In this document: in pieces, positions 1-11,624 of the stretch
How positions within the stretch are numbered: the stretch's first letter is position 1
Layout: each line of letters begins with the position of its first letter
Notes under the pieces: generated by a model
What the model saw: only the letters and a program-made list of their open reading frames with translations
Told to the model about the DNA's origin: nothing
Databases searched by the model: none
Assembly: GCF_035222485.1 (NCBI RefSeq)
Contig: NW_026946672.1
Span: 496,001 to 560,000, forward strand
Direction: 5' to 3'
Source of the DNA: Podospora pseudoanserina
Lineage: Eukaryota > Ascomycota > Sordariomycetes > Sordariales > Podosporaceae
DNA length: 64,000 nt
Translations under genes and position numbers: made by a program

Positions 1-55
1 CAAATGATCCCTCCCATGATTTGATTTCACGTTTTTTATTGGTGTTGGTCTCAGT

Positions 56-557
56 TTATGCCTGCGAGGGGGCCATGCTGAGGATTCTGCTCCACTTCTT
101 CTTGCGCAACTCCATGCCCACGACGCCGTTGATACGGGATCCGATGGGGTCGCCAGACTTGTTGATCAAAACGCAGGCGTTGTCGTCGAACTTGATGCAG
201 CTTCCGTCTCTCCGGGTGACCTTTTGCTTCGTCCGCACAACGACGGCATGTCTGATATCACCACGCTTGACCTTGGCACCCGAGGCGGCGGCCATGCCGG
301 CAGCTCCCGCATCTCTTTGCTTCTGCACGACCACCACGATCCGGTCGCCTGTATTGGTCAGTTGGGTGAGTTTTCTTCGGGTTTCTTGGTAATTATCATC
401 GTACCGATCGAGGCGTGTCTCTTCTGGCCGATGACCATGGCGCATTCAACAATGGCGGCGCCAGAGTTGTCGATGCAGTTGAGCATGCTCTGGTGGAGAG
501 GGTTAGCTTGATTTTATATTGGGCAAAAGAATAGAAAAGTACCTTTAGTTGAATCAT
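56..557 (-). CDS. MRPL38: Mitochondrial large-subunit ribosomal protein uL14m (bacterial L14 family)
   Basis: Three exons on the minus strand, 557-543, 489-405 and 348-56, give a 130-residue protein. The introns are 53 and 56 nt, start GTACTT and GTACGA, and end CAG/ACAG; a GCTAAC-like branch point lies in the first. The protein begins MIQLKSMLNCIDNSGA, the conserved start of the L14 fold, and continues through GDRIVVVVQKQ and a Lys/Arg-rich rRNA-binding stretch to a C-terminal RINGVVGMELRKK segment. L14 proteins are usually about 120-140 residues, so this one is complete. uL14 lies on the 50S interface and contacts bL19 and the small subunit. The fungal mitochondrial form is known as MRPL38 in yeast. 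The short first exon coding MIQLK is easy to miss. The family call is firm; mitochondrial rather than cytosolic location is inferred from the bacterial-type sequence. Confidence 0.93.
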
Positions 558-1529
558 CTTGTCATCGGACGGCCAAAACCGTACCTGAGGGTGTCGTTGC
601 TGATCGTGAAGCTCCCGGATGGGCAGCCAATTGCCATGCGGCGACGGGATGTCCTGGCCGTGGAAAATTGTTCGCGCCGACCCGAGGGGCACAAGGCTGT
701 GCTTATGTAACATTTGGACAGAGGCTGCTTTCTTTGAAACCACGCCCAATCGGGATCCTCATGCAAGCTCTTTAGCTTGTTCCAACATACCGGCAGCTGT
801 GGATCCAGTCAAGACGAGATCTGGCCAATGCGAAGCTCAGCGCAAAAACTCGCGACAGGGGATCAGCTTGTTGGCACGCGCTGTCCCCGCCAGATTCCGC
901 CAGATATGGTGGTCAACTCGCCTAGCCCCCTCAATTTCCCTGGCAACGAGAGGGCAACCAGACAGCAACCGTGATCCTGTCTTTTTTCGTTCCCCTTTTC
1001 CCCGTCCGACCTCTTCTCCTGTACCCCATGCACACTTTGCAGGTTTCGGGAAGTCAGAGTATCTGTAACGCGGGTCAAGTCACTTGAAAGTGCAGCTGCA
1101 GTCATACGGTACAGACCAGCCAGTCTTCAAGCGTCAATCTATATCCGGAATCTGTTACCTAGGTTGCTCCCGTAACTTGCCAACTTATGACGACAACTGG
1201 CATTCGCAGCTCAATTTGCAGCCAGAGGCGAGCCCAAGGTTTGCATCTGTCTCACCTCCCACACCTACCCATTGTCGGCCCAGCCGCTGCAGGTCGGCTC
1301 CCTTCCTTCCCACAAAGGAACCTAAAAAAGCCATTATTGGCACTTGCGCCGACCCGATCTGATCTGCCCGGGTCGCATGAAGGCAGTCAAGTCTCGCATT
1401 GAACATTGACCCCCTTCGTCCACTCCTTCTTTCATATTTCGAACATCCGACGCCCGACTTCACCTCACAATCCTCCCACCCACCTCGGTCGACCAACTCA
1501 TCGATACCCGACACACACACAACACAAAG
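558..1529. other. Divergent intergenic region between uL14m and SET9
   Basis: No coding region can be supported here. It should hold the promoters and 5' leaders of the two flanking divergent genes. The last 100 bases before the SET9 ATG are pyrimidine- and CA-rich, as is common for fungal 5' leaders. Short open frames on both strands lack codon bias and family resemblance. Confidence 0.6.
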
Positions 1530-3554
1530 ATGCCTCCCCAGTCACAAGCCAAGGGAAAGAAGAAGCTCACGCTTGCACAGCTAGCTGCTTACGACGACAT
1601 TTTAACCGATGCTCTGATCGACCACACTTATTACTGGACAACCATTCCCAAAAATCGCACATCTTACCATCCTTCCCGGGGCGTCAGAGAGGAGGAAATC
1701 GCCAAGCTCATCCAGACTCACCTCATCATCAACTCCGATCTCAAGACCGCCGAAGAGAAACTGCTTGCGACCGACGGCCTAAAGCGATTCTACAATGGTC
1801 TCAAAACATCCAAGGAAAAGGATGACTTCAAAGCCCACATGCGGCGCTACATGTCGACCTACCTGCCAGATTGCCCTTTCGAGGTCAGTGCAACCAATCG
1901 CTACACCATCGTCACGTATGAGGCCAGCATCGCAGCCCGGCGCTTCATCAGGCGCAACGAGACGATCAAATACCTGGCCGGAATCCAGGTGACAATCACC
2001 CCCGAGGAGGAGGCAGACATGGCATCTCGCAAAAAGGACTTTAGTCTAGTGGTCAGCAGCAGGAGCAAGTCAACCAGCTTATTCATGGGGCCTGCTCGAT
2101 TTGCCAATCACGATTGCGACGCGAATGCCCGGCTCGTTACTTGCGGCCAGGCAGGGATTGAGATCATCGCATGCAGGGACATTGGCGTGGGCGAGGAGAT
2201 CACAGTCAGCTACAGCGAGAGTTACTTTGGAGAGGACAATTGCGAGTGCTTGTGCCAGACGTGCGAGGCGAGACAGGTCAATGGCTGGCAGCAAGATGAG
2301 GGGGGCACTTCGGTGAAGAGAAGCATCGAGGATGATTTGGCGGCGTCACAGGGCTACTCTTTCCGGCGGAGGTTGAGAGACGAGAGTGTGGCAGGTTCAG
2401 GCTCTCGAACTCCGTCCGTCACCCCGGATATCCGCCCGAGGGTCCTCAAGAAACGGGGAAGCCAGATGGTTCTGAGCGACAGGCAGTCAACAGCGGAATC
2501 GACGGAGGGCTCAGGCCCGGGGCGCAAACGAGGTGCGGCAGCGCTCGGAACCCCGCCCATCACTCCGGCTAAGCGCCTCAAAACTATGCAATATGATCTG
2601 CCACCTACAACATCCGGATCGCCAATTTCGAGAAGCAGCTCGGAATCTGAACTTTCGCGTAGTCCACTTGCATCTGAAGCCGGCAGCGCCAATCTCACCG
2701 ACGTCACGACCCCCGCTTCAGACTCGGCAGATGGGCTCATTCTTTCACCTGAGCCGACGCCTATCAAGCAGGCGATCGAAATCCTAAGAAACGAGCAGCC
2801 TACAGCTGAGATAGACGTACAGCAACTGCCCGAGTCGATCTCCCCGGTGCCCCACAAGTCGTACGGCTTCCCAACAATTCTCCCCACCACCGAGGTGACC
2901 CCTCCGGCCGAAGAACTGAACAACACAGAAGCGACGAAAGCGACTCCTCCAGTAGAAGAGGTGGTTCCAATGCCACCTCCCAGTGATGCGGCCGCTCCGA
3001 CAACGCTGGTAGGAAAGGCGAAGGGTTCCAAGAAGCGCCAGGCCGCTCAGCAACGGTCACCACGACCGGCACAAAAGCGTCGTGTGCCAGGAGATTACAC
3101 CCTCACACCCTTACTTCTCTCAGAGCCCGAGACTGCCTGGATCCACTGCACCAACTGCAACACTGCATTTGTTCAAAAAGACGCCTACTTTACGAGAGCC
3201 AATTGCCCACGTTGCGAGCGCCACTCCAAGCTTTACGGCTACGTCTGGCCCAAGACCCAGCCAGCAGGCAAGAACGATAAAGAAGAACGCATTCTGGATC
3301 ACCGTGTCATCAACCGTTTCCTGGATCCAGAGGACGAGGCGAGGGCGCGGGGGAAGAAGGGCTGGCGGGCAGGCTCACAAAGAGAGTCGACGATGGACAC
3401 CGAAGGAGGAAGCAACCCTCCCCAGCGGGGTAGGGCCAGAATCAGAGAGAGTTTGGTCCCGAAGGCGGAAGGGGCAACCGCTGCTGCTCTCGATGGAGTT
3501 CGGCGGAGTGGGCGGGCTCGTAGGGCGAGCGCAAAGGTTATTGGGGATGCATAA
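1530..3554 (+). CDS. set9: Histone-lysine N-methyltransferase Set9 (SUV4-20/KMT5 type, H4K20)
   Basis: Intronless 674-residue protein. An N-terminal helical region (about 1-115) precedes a SET domain at about 118-228. The SET domain has the FANHDCDAN motif at 191-199, which forms the pseudoknot and S-adenosylmethionine site, and GEEITVSYSESYF at 221-233. A Cys cluster (238, 240, 242, 245) follows as the post-SET zinc site. The middle (about 255-530) is low-complexity, rich in Ser, Thr and Pro. A second Cys pair (CTNC ... CPRC, about 540-562) is a possible zinc finger, and the C-terminal tail is basic. Known members methylate H4 Lys20 in the nucleus, acting in DNA-damage checkpoint signalling in fission yeast; the Neurospora homologue is called hlm-1. 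The start is the first in-frame ATG after a CA-rich leader. Length and domain order match fungal Set9 proteins. Confidence 0.94.
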   Translation: MPPQSQAKGKKKLTLAQLAAYDDILTDALIDHTYYWTTIPKNRTSYHPSRGVREEEIAKLIQTHLIINSDLKTAEEKLLATDGLKRFYNGLKTSKEKDDFKAHMRRYMSTYLPDCPFEVSATNRYTIVTYEASIAARRFIRRNETIKYLAGIQVTITPEEEADMASRKKDFSLVVSSRSKSTSLFMGPARFANHDCDANARLVTCGQAGIEIIACRDIGVGEEITVSYSESYFGEDNCECLCQTCEARQVNGWQQDEGGTSVKRSIEDDLAASQGYSFRRRLRDESVAGSGSRTPSVTPDIRPRVLKKRGSQMVLSDRQSTAESTEGSGPGRKRGAAALGTPPITPAKRLKTMQYDLPPTTSGSPISRSSSESELSRSPLASEAGSANLTDVTTPASDSADGLILSPEPTPIKQAIEILRNEQPTAEIDVQQLPESISPVPHKSYGFPTILPTTEVTPPAEELNNTEATKATPPVEEVVPMPPPSDAAAPTTLVGKAKGSKKRQAAQQRSPRPAQKRRVPGDYTLTPLLLSEPETAWIHCTNCNTAFVQKDAYFTRANCPRCERHSKLYGYVWPKTQPAGKNDKEERILDHRVINRFLDPEDEARARGKKGWRAGSQRESTMDTEGGSNPPQRGRARIRESLVPKAEGATAAALDGVRRSGRARRASAKVIGDA

Positions 3555-4319
3555 GGATGGAAGAGGTTCACTCAAACGAGTTGATCACGGTTGATTTTTT
3601 CTGGAACTTTGTACAATAGCTGATGGGAATAGCGATTATATTATGGTTTTCGATGGCTCGGAGGGTCTTGATATGTTATCCACGATGGCAGTGTCGAGGG
3701 GTAATATATATATATATCATTGTGGTGGATGGAATATTGGTAATTATTGCTTCGTCTTCGACGACGAAGAAAATAGCGTTGAAAAAACATGCAAGAATAT
3801 GTACACTCTAACACTCCCAAAAGATGCATTGGTGATGATCTGTTGATCTGCCCCTGATGAGCCATCGAGGTGCTTCCGGGAGGGTGGTCCAAGCTCCCAT
3901 TGTACCCCTGAAGGCAGCTGTGAGCCTGCGTAGTATTTCAGACACTCGTACAGCTCCTTCCTTTGTTTGTCTCTTCGGGGCAACCGATGCAGGAGCTCCA
4001 GAGAGAGAGCTTGCTTGCTTCCTTCCTCCTGTTCGCCAGCCTCTCCGTTTGCGCAAGGCTTCCGTCCTCTCTTTTTGCGACACTACCGACGGCGCATCAT
4101 CCCTCCGACAACCATCAACCCCACCCATGGAGATATTTTCCTATCAATTCAGTTAATTCTCGACTCTCGTTCTTATCGCTGCAGCATCGTCATCATCGAT
4201 ACTAAACCGCAACGGTTCTCCGGTCCAGCAGAACCAATCGCGCCGGTCAGTTCCATCCATCATTTCCAATTGCGCCAATCAATTGCCTTGATAGCTTCTA
4301 ATATCCTCAACCCGTCACA
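3555..4319. other. Intergenic region between SET9 and the BTB gene
   Basis: It holds the 3' end of SET9 and the promoter and leader of the BTB gene. A short (TA)n run lies near 3705-3718. From about 4000 the sequence is C/T-rich, as in a leader. No gene is supported. Confidence 0.6.
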
Positions 4320-5314
4320 ATGGCCGACAGCTTCAACGAGGTCATTGTCGAAGAGACCCCGGCCACCCAGCAGACTGGCGACGTCCAGATGACCGAGGAA
4401 GGCGATGCGCCTGCCGCTGCCACCGAAACTTCTGCCGCTGGCGGCAGCACCGAAAATGCCGATTTGCCTTTTGCTGAGAGCGATCCCGACGATACCCGGG
4501 CGCCGCGCATTACCTTTTTGCAGTACCTGAGGAGCCCCGTCGTCACTCTGTTGATTGGTAGCAACGATGAAGAGACCATCCTGACGGCTCATCAGGGGCT
4601 GTTGACCCAGAGCCCATACTTTGCCGATCGCATCGCCGAGTTTGCCGATGATGGCAGCGTATGTCTTTCTCCTGACCTCTAGTAGCAGATGAAGGCTAAC
4701 CCACCGCTTCCACGACAGTCCCGCCAGATTGAGCTTCCCAACGAAGACCTCGACGCCATGGGTTGCTTCCTCGAGTTCCTCTACACGGGCGACTACTTCC
4801 CCAAGAAGATCGCCGGCCAGCGCAGCCTGGAGAAGGACGCCTCGATCCCCGACGTGGACTACACCGGGGAGCAGCTCCTCAAGCACGCCAAGGTTTACAC
4901 TCTGGCCGAGAAGTTTGGCCTCAACAACCTCAAGAACTTGGCGTCGAGCAAGATCCACTGCGTCAACTCCACCGCCAAGGGCGAGATCGCCTACGCGCGG
5001 TACGTCTACGAGTTCACGGCCAAGGACGACACGAGCATCCGCGCTCCTGTTGCCAACTTTTGGGCCACGAGATCGCACACGCTGCGCGCCGAGGCCGAGG
5101 ACGAGTTCAGGAACTTGTGCTTGGAGTTTCCTCGGTTTGGTTACGATGTTCTTAGTAAGTTTTTGGTCGAGATGGTATGGAGGGAAATGCTAACCATGAC
5201 ATTTCAGCCCGCGTCTTGGACGAGAAGCTCAAGCGGGAGCGCAACGAGAAGATGCACCCCGCTGCCGGGAGCGGGAGGAAGAGACCTCGTCACAGCAGCG
5301 CCACCAATGCTTAA
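4320..5314 (+). CDS. BTB/POZ domain protein
   Basis: Three exons, 4320-4658, 4719-5154 and 5208-5314, encode 293 residues. The introns (60 and 53 nt) start GTATGT and GTAAGT and end ACAG and TCAG; the second contains TGCTAACC. After an acidic, Ala/Thr-rich N-terminus (1-60) comes a BTB/POZ fold (about 72-200) with the typical strand-helix opening VVTLLIG...TILTAHQGLLTQSPYFADRI and the LEFLYTGDYF segment. A helical BACK-like stretch follows, then a short basic tail (RKRPRHSS) that could be a nuclear signal. Fungal proteins of this shape dimerise through BTB, and some act as CUL3 adaptors, but no Kelch, MATH or other partner domain is present. The substrate and process are unknown. Confidence 0.88.
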
Positions 5315-8300
5315 GGTTGTCTGTTGAGGATAAAGAAGGGAGACGGAGGAGGATAATGGATACCCATCACTATAGCCATGACCACCACTACCACCACAAG
5401 GGAGGGAGGGAGGGGAATGGTTGTTGGAAGAGAAAGGCAGCGACGGCGTTTTTGCAGAAGTTTTGTTAACCTCTTTTGCTTCATTGGGGCTTATACCACA
5501 GCTATGCTTGACTTACGGAAGAAAAGAAACCAAGCGGGAGACGGACATGACTTTTTTTGTATCATGTACCAAAATGTAAGTTATTTTTCTTGTCCTAGCT
5601 TTATATTCTTGCCTCGGCGGGAGGAGGATTTCCTTGAAGTGGTGATAATTTAGGTACCATAGTGGAAAAGAGGCGTTGAAACTGAATAAAAAGCAGATTA
5701 ATAACAGTTCAACCCAGATGGCGATATCCTCATTCTTTGGTGTCTTGTTTACTTGCTACCTCGGGGAAGGATCAGTGATAGGGATGAAGCGGGAAGGGGG
5801 TGTCCAAAGGGGAGGAAGTACGGTCGAGCCATGAAATTAAAAATCAGGTTTTCAAAGGCACGGTAGAGTGACAAAATGAGAGTCTCATCGCACCATCGAT
5901 ATTAGGCTCTTTTTTCAATGGACTTTTTTTGGCTTGTAAAAGAGCACTTTGACCACCACTTTGGCCAAGGCTCTGCAGTGGAGCCCACCCGGTTGAAGGC
6001 ATTCCCAAGGCTTACAACATGAACCATACAGCTAATACCAGGTGCAGCGAGGCCAAAATGATATCAAATATCGGCAATTAAAAGGGCTGTAATCTAGTCA
6101 ATATTTATTTTTTCCTACTATTTTTTCAACAACTTATATTAAGTACCTACAATAAATATAGCAGAGCTATAAATTATAAAAGCTTCTTTTTCGATAGAAA
6201 AAAAAGGGCGATAATTACTTTGGTAAGTTTATAAACTTTGAAAAGAAACATACGTAACTTAATTAGGTAATATTAAAAATAAGCCGGTAGGTTTTTATTC
6301 AAATATTAAACCTGCCCGATGTTGGTAGGGACTTGTATCAAAATGAAAACGATCACACCTCTTTGTATAAAGCCTTTGGCCAATATTAAAGAGCTAAAAT
6401 CGAGGGTGCGATTAGACCCTAACAAGACGGGCTCCTTCTCTAAGCGTAGTGATGTTCTTACTTCTTTGGCCCTGCCGCATTCAGTCTGGATGGTCTGAAC
6501 CCTCCTCGGCGCCGACGTGGTCAAGATAAGGTGTTGGGGGTCTTGTTTTGAAAGTTTGTACAAGTCCGCTGATTGGGATGTACTGTGATGGGAAGTGATA
6601 TAGGGTCGATACTGGGAGGTTGTCGCTAGAGCCACTATACAAGATGGGATCTCGGGTTGGGTTCGGTTGGGGTGGAGGATATGGTAGTAGTTTGCCATCG
6701 GCGTCGGTATGAAGTGAGAAGATGATGTTTGGTTGTCTGGAAGAGATTGTAAGGATCTAGGAAACAGTGGGTTAGCTCTGGTATCATAGAGCTGATGGAA
6801 ATGATGTAGCGTGGGTAGGTCTGTTTCAGATTTGCTTACCTTCGGCCTTTGTGGACATGGAGCCTAGGGAATATTTGGTTGAGGTGAACAGGTAGGTAAA
6901 AGGGTGACTTATCCATTCCTTTGGTTAACCAAACCAGCGGATTGTGCTGGGGAGTGTTTGAATTATTTGTGGATAATGTTTAGCTGGTTCCCTTCGTTTG
7001 AGGAGCGTCCAAATAATCCGGGGGATGGTTTGAAAGATTTTTGCTGTAATACCTATCGAGCTGCTGCAACAGCTTGGAGCAAGAGCATGAAATGATTGGC
7101 TTGTTTCAAGTAGGGATCAAACGGTAGAGTTGAGGTGTAAGAGAAACAATCTCGGGGGCAGCAGCATGTACGAAGTTGCTTGGTGGGTACCTAGTCTCTC
7201 TGTCTCCTTCATTGGTGAAAGAATACTGGGTAGTGTGACGTCTGCGCGTCTGGATACTTGTGATATCTTCAAGCCTGCGGTGACCGACCTCCGTTTACGA
7301 CGCGCAGTATTTAACCCCAGGATTTGGTCTCTTTCATCCTACCTTATCTTCTTCTAACTGCGCTACGCTTCAAACTCTCTGGCGACGTCATGTTTGTACA
7401 CATAGGACGCATTTCCCAGGTATTTTTGATTTCCTGATGTCTTGAACCAAACCAATTGCAATGCGGGCAACTAATCTTCCTGCAGGTCTGATCTTGAAAT
7501 AACACCGCCTTTCTGACTGACGATCCTGCGACTCTCTAACCCGCCTGTTGATGGAAGGAACGTTGTGATCAGGCTGCATATGGACCAACCTTGCGAGCGT
7601 ATTTGTGAGCACTTACTCATCCCACTCCAGTCGACGCCATTGATCGGTCAAAAAGACGCTCGGTTTGCTGACGCCATTCCCAATACCGGAAAGTAAGGGA
7701 TGTTGATTCTTGGAACTTGCTCACAGCACATTCTCACCAGGCTTGCTTTTGGCACAGTGCCTTATTCAGCTCCACTCAGAACAAACTCGTCTTCTGCCCC
7801 CTGGGCCAGACCTGTTCATTCATGGTGATATTGTCGACGATTTTCGTCGCGTTAGCGAACTTTCAGTCGACCTCTTGGCACAGCATCCGAGGGCTAAAGT
7901 ATCGGGTAGGTCTCATCCCGCACCCAGCTCGAAACATGATCAATCACATCAGTCACCATCGCAAGGCTGCGTCATTGAAGATGGACCCTGCATGTTGCAC
8001 CGCATACATGTGGAGGTAAATACCACGCGGAGTCTTTACTGCCACTTCAACGCCAAGTCGACTGGAGAGCCGTCAAAATACCTGCGGAAATCCCCACGTC
8101 TCGGAGAAGTCTCCGAAGTTCTGGTGGCAATGAAATCAAAAAGGGGGTGGCCACGTGCAAAAGGAATTTGTTGCCTGCCAAAGCCACCGACTGTACGTAC
8201 CGTTGGAACATTGGAACATTCCTTCGTGATCTGCACATGTATAAGCGAACGCCATGATCGGACTCAACTGCGAGATTAAGCGGCTGCAGCAGTCACGCTA

Positions 8301-9520
8301 TCTCGGATCGGGAAGAGATCATCACTAGTTTAAATGTAGTCTACCCTTGTTCCTCTTCAACGTGGACGACCTTTGTCAAGACCAAAAAATTGGGTTATCG
8401 AAAGATTATGTATGATAGAGGACTTGAGAAGGCATGGTGAATCACAGAAGTCAAGCCTAGGTCGAAATCTTTTGCTAGGGCCGGATTCTCTAGGAGATGC
8501 CGCGTTCTTTGGAGCTCGAAGCCAGCTCGGTACCAGCTCTGATCTGTATATCCAAAACTTGTCTGGGAATCGGAGCTAAAATACTATTCCCTGAGTTCTA
8601 ACCGGCAAACGGTCTGGGGTCAGACCAAGGGAGCTAACTTGGTTAAGCACAATGTTCAGCTAATTCGGACTCTCGAAACCAACGACGATGCTTTATCGTA
8701 GATACACCACAACCCATCGGTTCTTTTTCCATGTCCCCACCATGAGGATCTGGGCATGGAGAAACCTTATTGGATTATAGACATCCCAGACCTTGCCGCC
8801 ACAAAAGTGACAAATCATATCTGGCAGGGTCGATCGCGTTCCAGTTCCGTATTCTCGGGATAAACTTACACACCCTCGATCATGGCGGTATTTTTACCAA
8901 AGGTGAACGGGACTGGATTTGCTTACCAGAAGCGAAAATTCGCGAAGAAAGAAGAGTGATATCCTTACCTAGTACTCGGCCACAACGATGTCTACCTAGT
9001 AAAACTGAAAGATTTCAACAACCTTCAGCTGTTGTTGTTCCTGATGCCCCCTTTTCCCCTTTCCCCTACCAGGTGACGAGGAAGAGCAGGGGGGTTTCAT
9101 GTGTTCGGCTCTGGTAGATTTCATCAACGTTTCCCCTGATCTTTCAATACATGTTCCATGCACAAGGGCCCCCCCCCTCATGGCGGGGAGGATTGGGTGT
9201 GAACAAGGAGATCCGGCACGTTCCGGGTCCCGATTACCAGTCCACCCAGGCTCAGCAACATGAGATGCGAGATGGTGCCCGGTTTGTTGGTTCCTCAAGT
9301 CAGTATTGAAACCACCACCAGACCAGGATTCTCTTTATCACTCTTCATCAACGAATCCGATGACCCCTTGACCAGGTTTCTGAACAGGTATATGAAGCCG
9401 TATTCCCCCTCCCCATCTGCCAACACGCTAATCGCACACTGAGTTCTTCAGTAAATACCAACAGTCGACTCCATATCAGAAAGCTCTAAATCTCAACAAC
9501 TTCCCTCCACCTCTTTCACC
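5315..9520. other. 4.2-kb gene-poor region
   Basis: No protein-coding gene can be supported. Open frames are short, on both strands, and lack recognisable motifs or paired splice signals. An AT-rich island near 6.06-6.31 kb is listed separately. The last 100 bases are the probable leader of the velvet-like gene at 9521. A poorly conserved or non-coding gene cannot be excluded. Confidence 0.5.
6060..6310. repeat. AT-rich island, possible RIP-mutated repeat remnant (unclassified)
   Basis: About 250 bases are strongly AT-rich against a GC-balanced background, with runs such as TATAAATTATAAAAGC and TTAATTAGGTAATATTAAA. Short TA-rich blocks like this are the usual look of repeats altered by repeat-induced point mutation in Sordariomycetes. 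No terminal repeats, coding trace or family could be recognised, so the origin is inferred from composition only. Confidence 0.4.
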
Positions 9521-9919
9521 ATGGCACGTCGTTCTTCAGACCCCCTCAGGGTTATTGGCCAACCGCCTGCAAGCGTAGGGATGAACGAAACCATCAGTCC
9601 CGCAATCGAGGTCTCATTCACTCTTTCAGACTACAAAGGCGTAGATATCACCAATATCGGCAATCTCTTCGCTACCGTCGTTCTCCATGAAGGATACAGC
9701 CAAACCGCTGTAGATGACGGGTTGACAGGGGCGACGACGGTATCCCCTGACTGGACCCGCACGAGCAATGGTGTTGTTCACTTTACCTTCGATGCGGTTG
9801 CAACCAACTACCCCATGGCTGGAGCATATTACATCCAGGTCGCTGTTTATTATATCAGCAATGATGGCGGCTACTACAATCTCGTCGAGGGGAACGTCAC
9901 GGCCTTGGACATCTTTTGA
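9521..9919 (+). CDS. Small velvet-domain-like protein
   Basis: Single-exon gene of 132 residues. It has no signal peptide or membrane segment. The layout resembles a minimal velvet/Ig-like beta sandwich: an N-terminal LRVIGQPPASV strand followed by a 'SPAIEV' strand, a LFATVVLHE strand, a glycine-rich TGATTVSP turn, FTFDAV, and an AGAYYIQVAVYYI strand near the end. Velvet proteins are fungal transcription regulators with an NF-kB-like fold, usually larger and with a basic DNA-binding patch, which is not evident here. Small stand-alone relatives exist in many filamentous fungi without an assigned role. The start follows a leader ending in CTCTTTCACC before the ATG. The gene itself is reasonably likely; the velvet link rests on pattern resemblance only. 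Confidence 0.6.
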   Translation: MARRSSDPLRVIGQPPASVGMNETISPAIEVSFTLSDYKGVDITNIGNLFATVVLHEGYSQTAVDDGLTGATTVSPDWTRTSNGVVHFTFDAVATNYPMAGAYYIQVAVYYISNDGGYYNLVEGNVTALDIF

Positions 9920-11624
9920 TCTTTTGGTCCCAAATCGTGAAACATGATGTCTGTACGTACGTGTTTGAAGGTCTGTCATTCATTACGAGGGTGGCAGCTA
10001 ACGAGTGGTAACAGCAATGCCGCAGGAGGCCCAAGATAGTTTCATGTCGAGGCTCACAAAGAATCCTGGTTTTCCCTACCCACTGGATGGATATCAATCC
10101 TGGAGTACTGGCTGGAGTTTGCTCATGGCGTTTTGAATTTTTATGTACCTTTCCCTTCACCCTCACTTTTAGGTAGTTCGGGTTCATACAGCACCGAAAT
10201 CTGATTTGGAGCCTTGCTTTTTGATCCTTTGACTTTCTCATGCTGTCTTTGAGGCTTCTCGGCAAACAACCGATTGGACAAACGCCCACGGCATGTGCAA
10301 AAGCCACGCGAGCGCTACCAAGGTCTTGGATGAAAGCCGAGAACCCTGAGGGAAATTCTTGTGAAATTTCAACGCACAGCCAAACGAGATCCCCATACGT
10401 CATTCCAGACTGGATGAGCCTGAGAACACCAGCTATTGGCCGTGTCACCACCAACATCCCACGTGGAACCAGGGTCCAACACAACAAGCAAGCCACCTGC
10501 TACCGTCGAAGTCCGATTGACGGGCAAGTGCCGATTATGCAGTAGAAAAGACTGAGATTTCTGCTTTCAAGATCGATCCAAGTCTTTGACAACTCCTTGC
10601 TCACGCGATTCCAGTGATTTGACGACCAAGTCAGCGCTGAATGCAAAACTTCCTTGCGCAAGTTCAGCTTTCTGCAGCCATCATGAAGAAAGCCCAAAAG
10701 AAAAAGTTGAGCGCGTCCTTCTTGCTTATCATAACCACACGGCTCAATCCCAACTACCTGACACCCATCATGACAACAAGCCACTGACGTCGAAATTATA
10801 CACAGCCTCCCTACATACACATTTTCTCGTCCGTTTTATTGCTTTGTGAAGCCCCCCTTCTCACACTCTTACAACATCTCCCTGGCACTTGTCACTCAAC
10901 CGCTATCTCGTACCACCATATTTCTTCTTCTTCTCGTCCACCTCACCTCATCATCATCACCATCCCCAAAAGAATGATGCAATTCCCATGTAAGCACAAC
11001 CAATGCAGCCTCCACATGTAAGCGGTCACTCATGTTTTCATCACCTTCCACAACCCAATCTGAACCTCCTGGTGGGCCAATTCATCTCACACCCACCCGC
11101 TTGGACAGACAATATACTACAAGCCGCCTCATCGGCTAGGACCCCGGACCCAAAATCTTGGAAGAGGTCTAACAAGATCACCAAACATGACAAGGCTGGC
11201 ACGTGTCACTGGTATGTGACCGCGCTTACACCAGGCTGACGTACCCGCCTCATTTGACCTCTTTCGGTTACACCCCCTCCCTTTCTACAAAAAAGTCCGA
11301 TGTAAATACCATCTCCTCTCCTTCCCGGATCGAATCAGCCAAAACGGCAATGAAAAACCAACTCTCTTCTCCTTTCGTACCATATTCTCACTCAAGCAAG
11401 GGACTTTTCCACCCACTCGGCTTGCATCCCGAAAAAAAAGATTGATCACGAATGCATATTCTCCCTCCTCTGCCCAAGACACTCTGACATCACAGCACAG
11501 GTCATGAAATTCTCGAAACGAAAAGATTCCATCAAATTCCCCGAAAAAGGCAAAAATGAGCGACTCATCCAGTATGGATCAGAAGAAAAAAACGGCAAAA
11601 ATGATGTCGTTTCGACGGGAATTG
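9920..11624. other. Intergenic region between the velvet-like gene and tRNA-Lys
   Basis: No gene is supported. Minus-strand sequence at about 10.28-10.42 kb reads like the N-terminus of fungal STAND proteins (see findings), but it is isolated. The rest is C/A-rich with no motif. Confidence 0.5.

Noticed and set aside
4260-5078. A 272-codon minus-strand frame over the BTB gene
   Set aside because: It is a shadow of the GC-rich BTB coding sequence, which has a recognised domain and matching introns on the plus strand.
7710-8279. 189-codon plus-strand frame in the gene-poor region
   Set aside because: No conserved pattern, codon bias or promoter context; overlapping frames on both strands look equally random.
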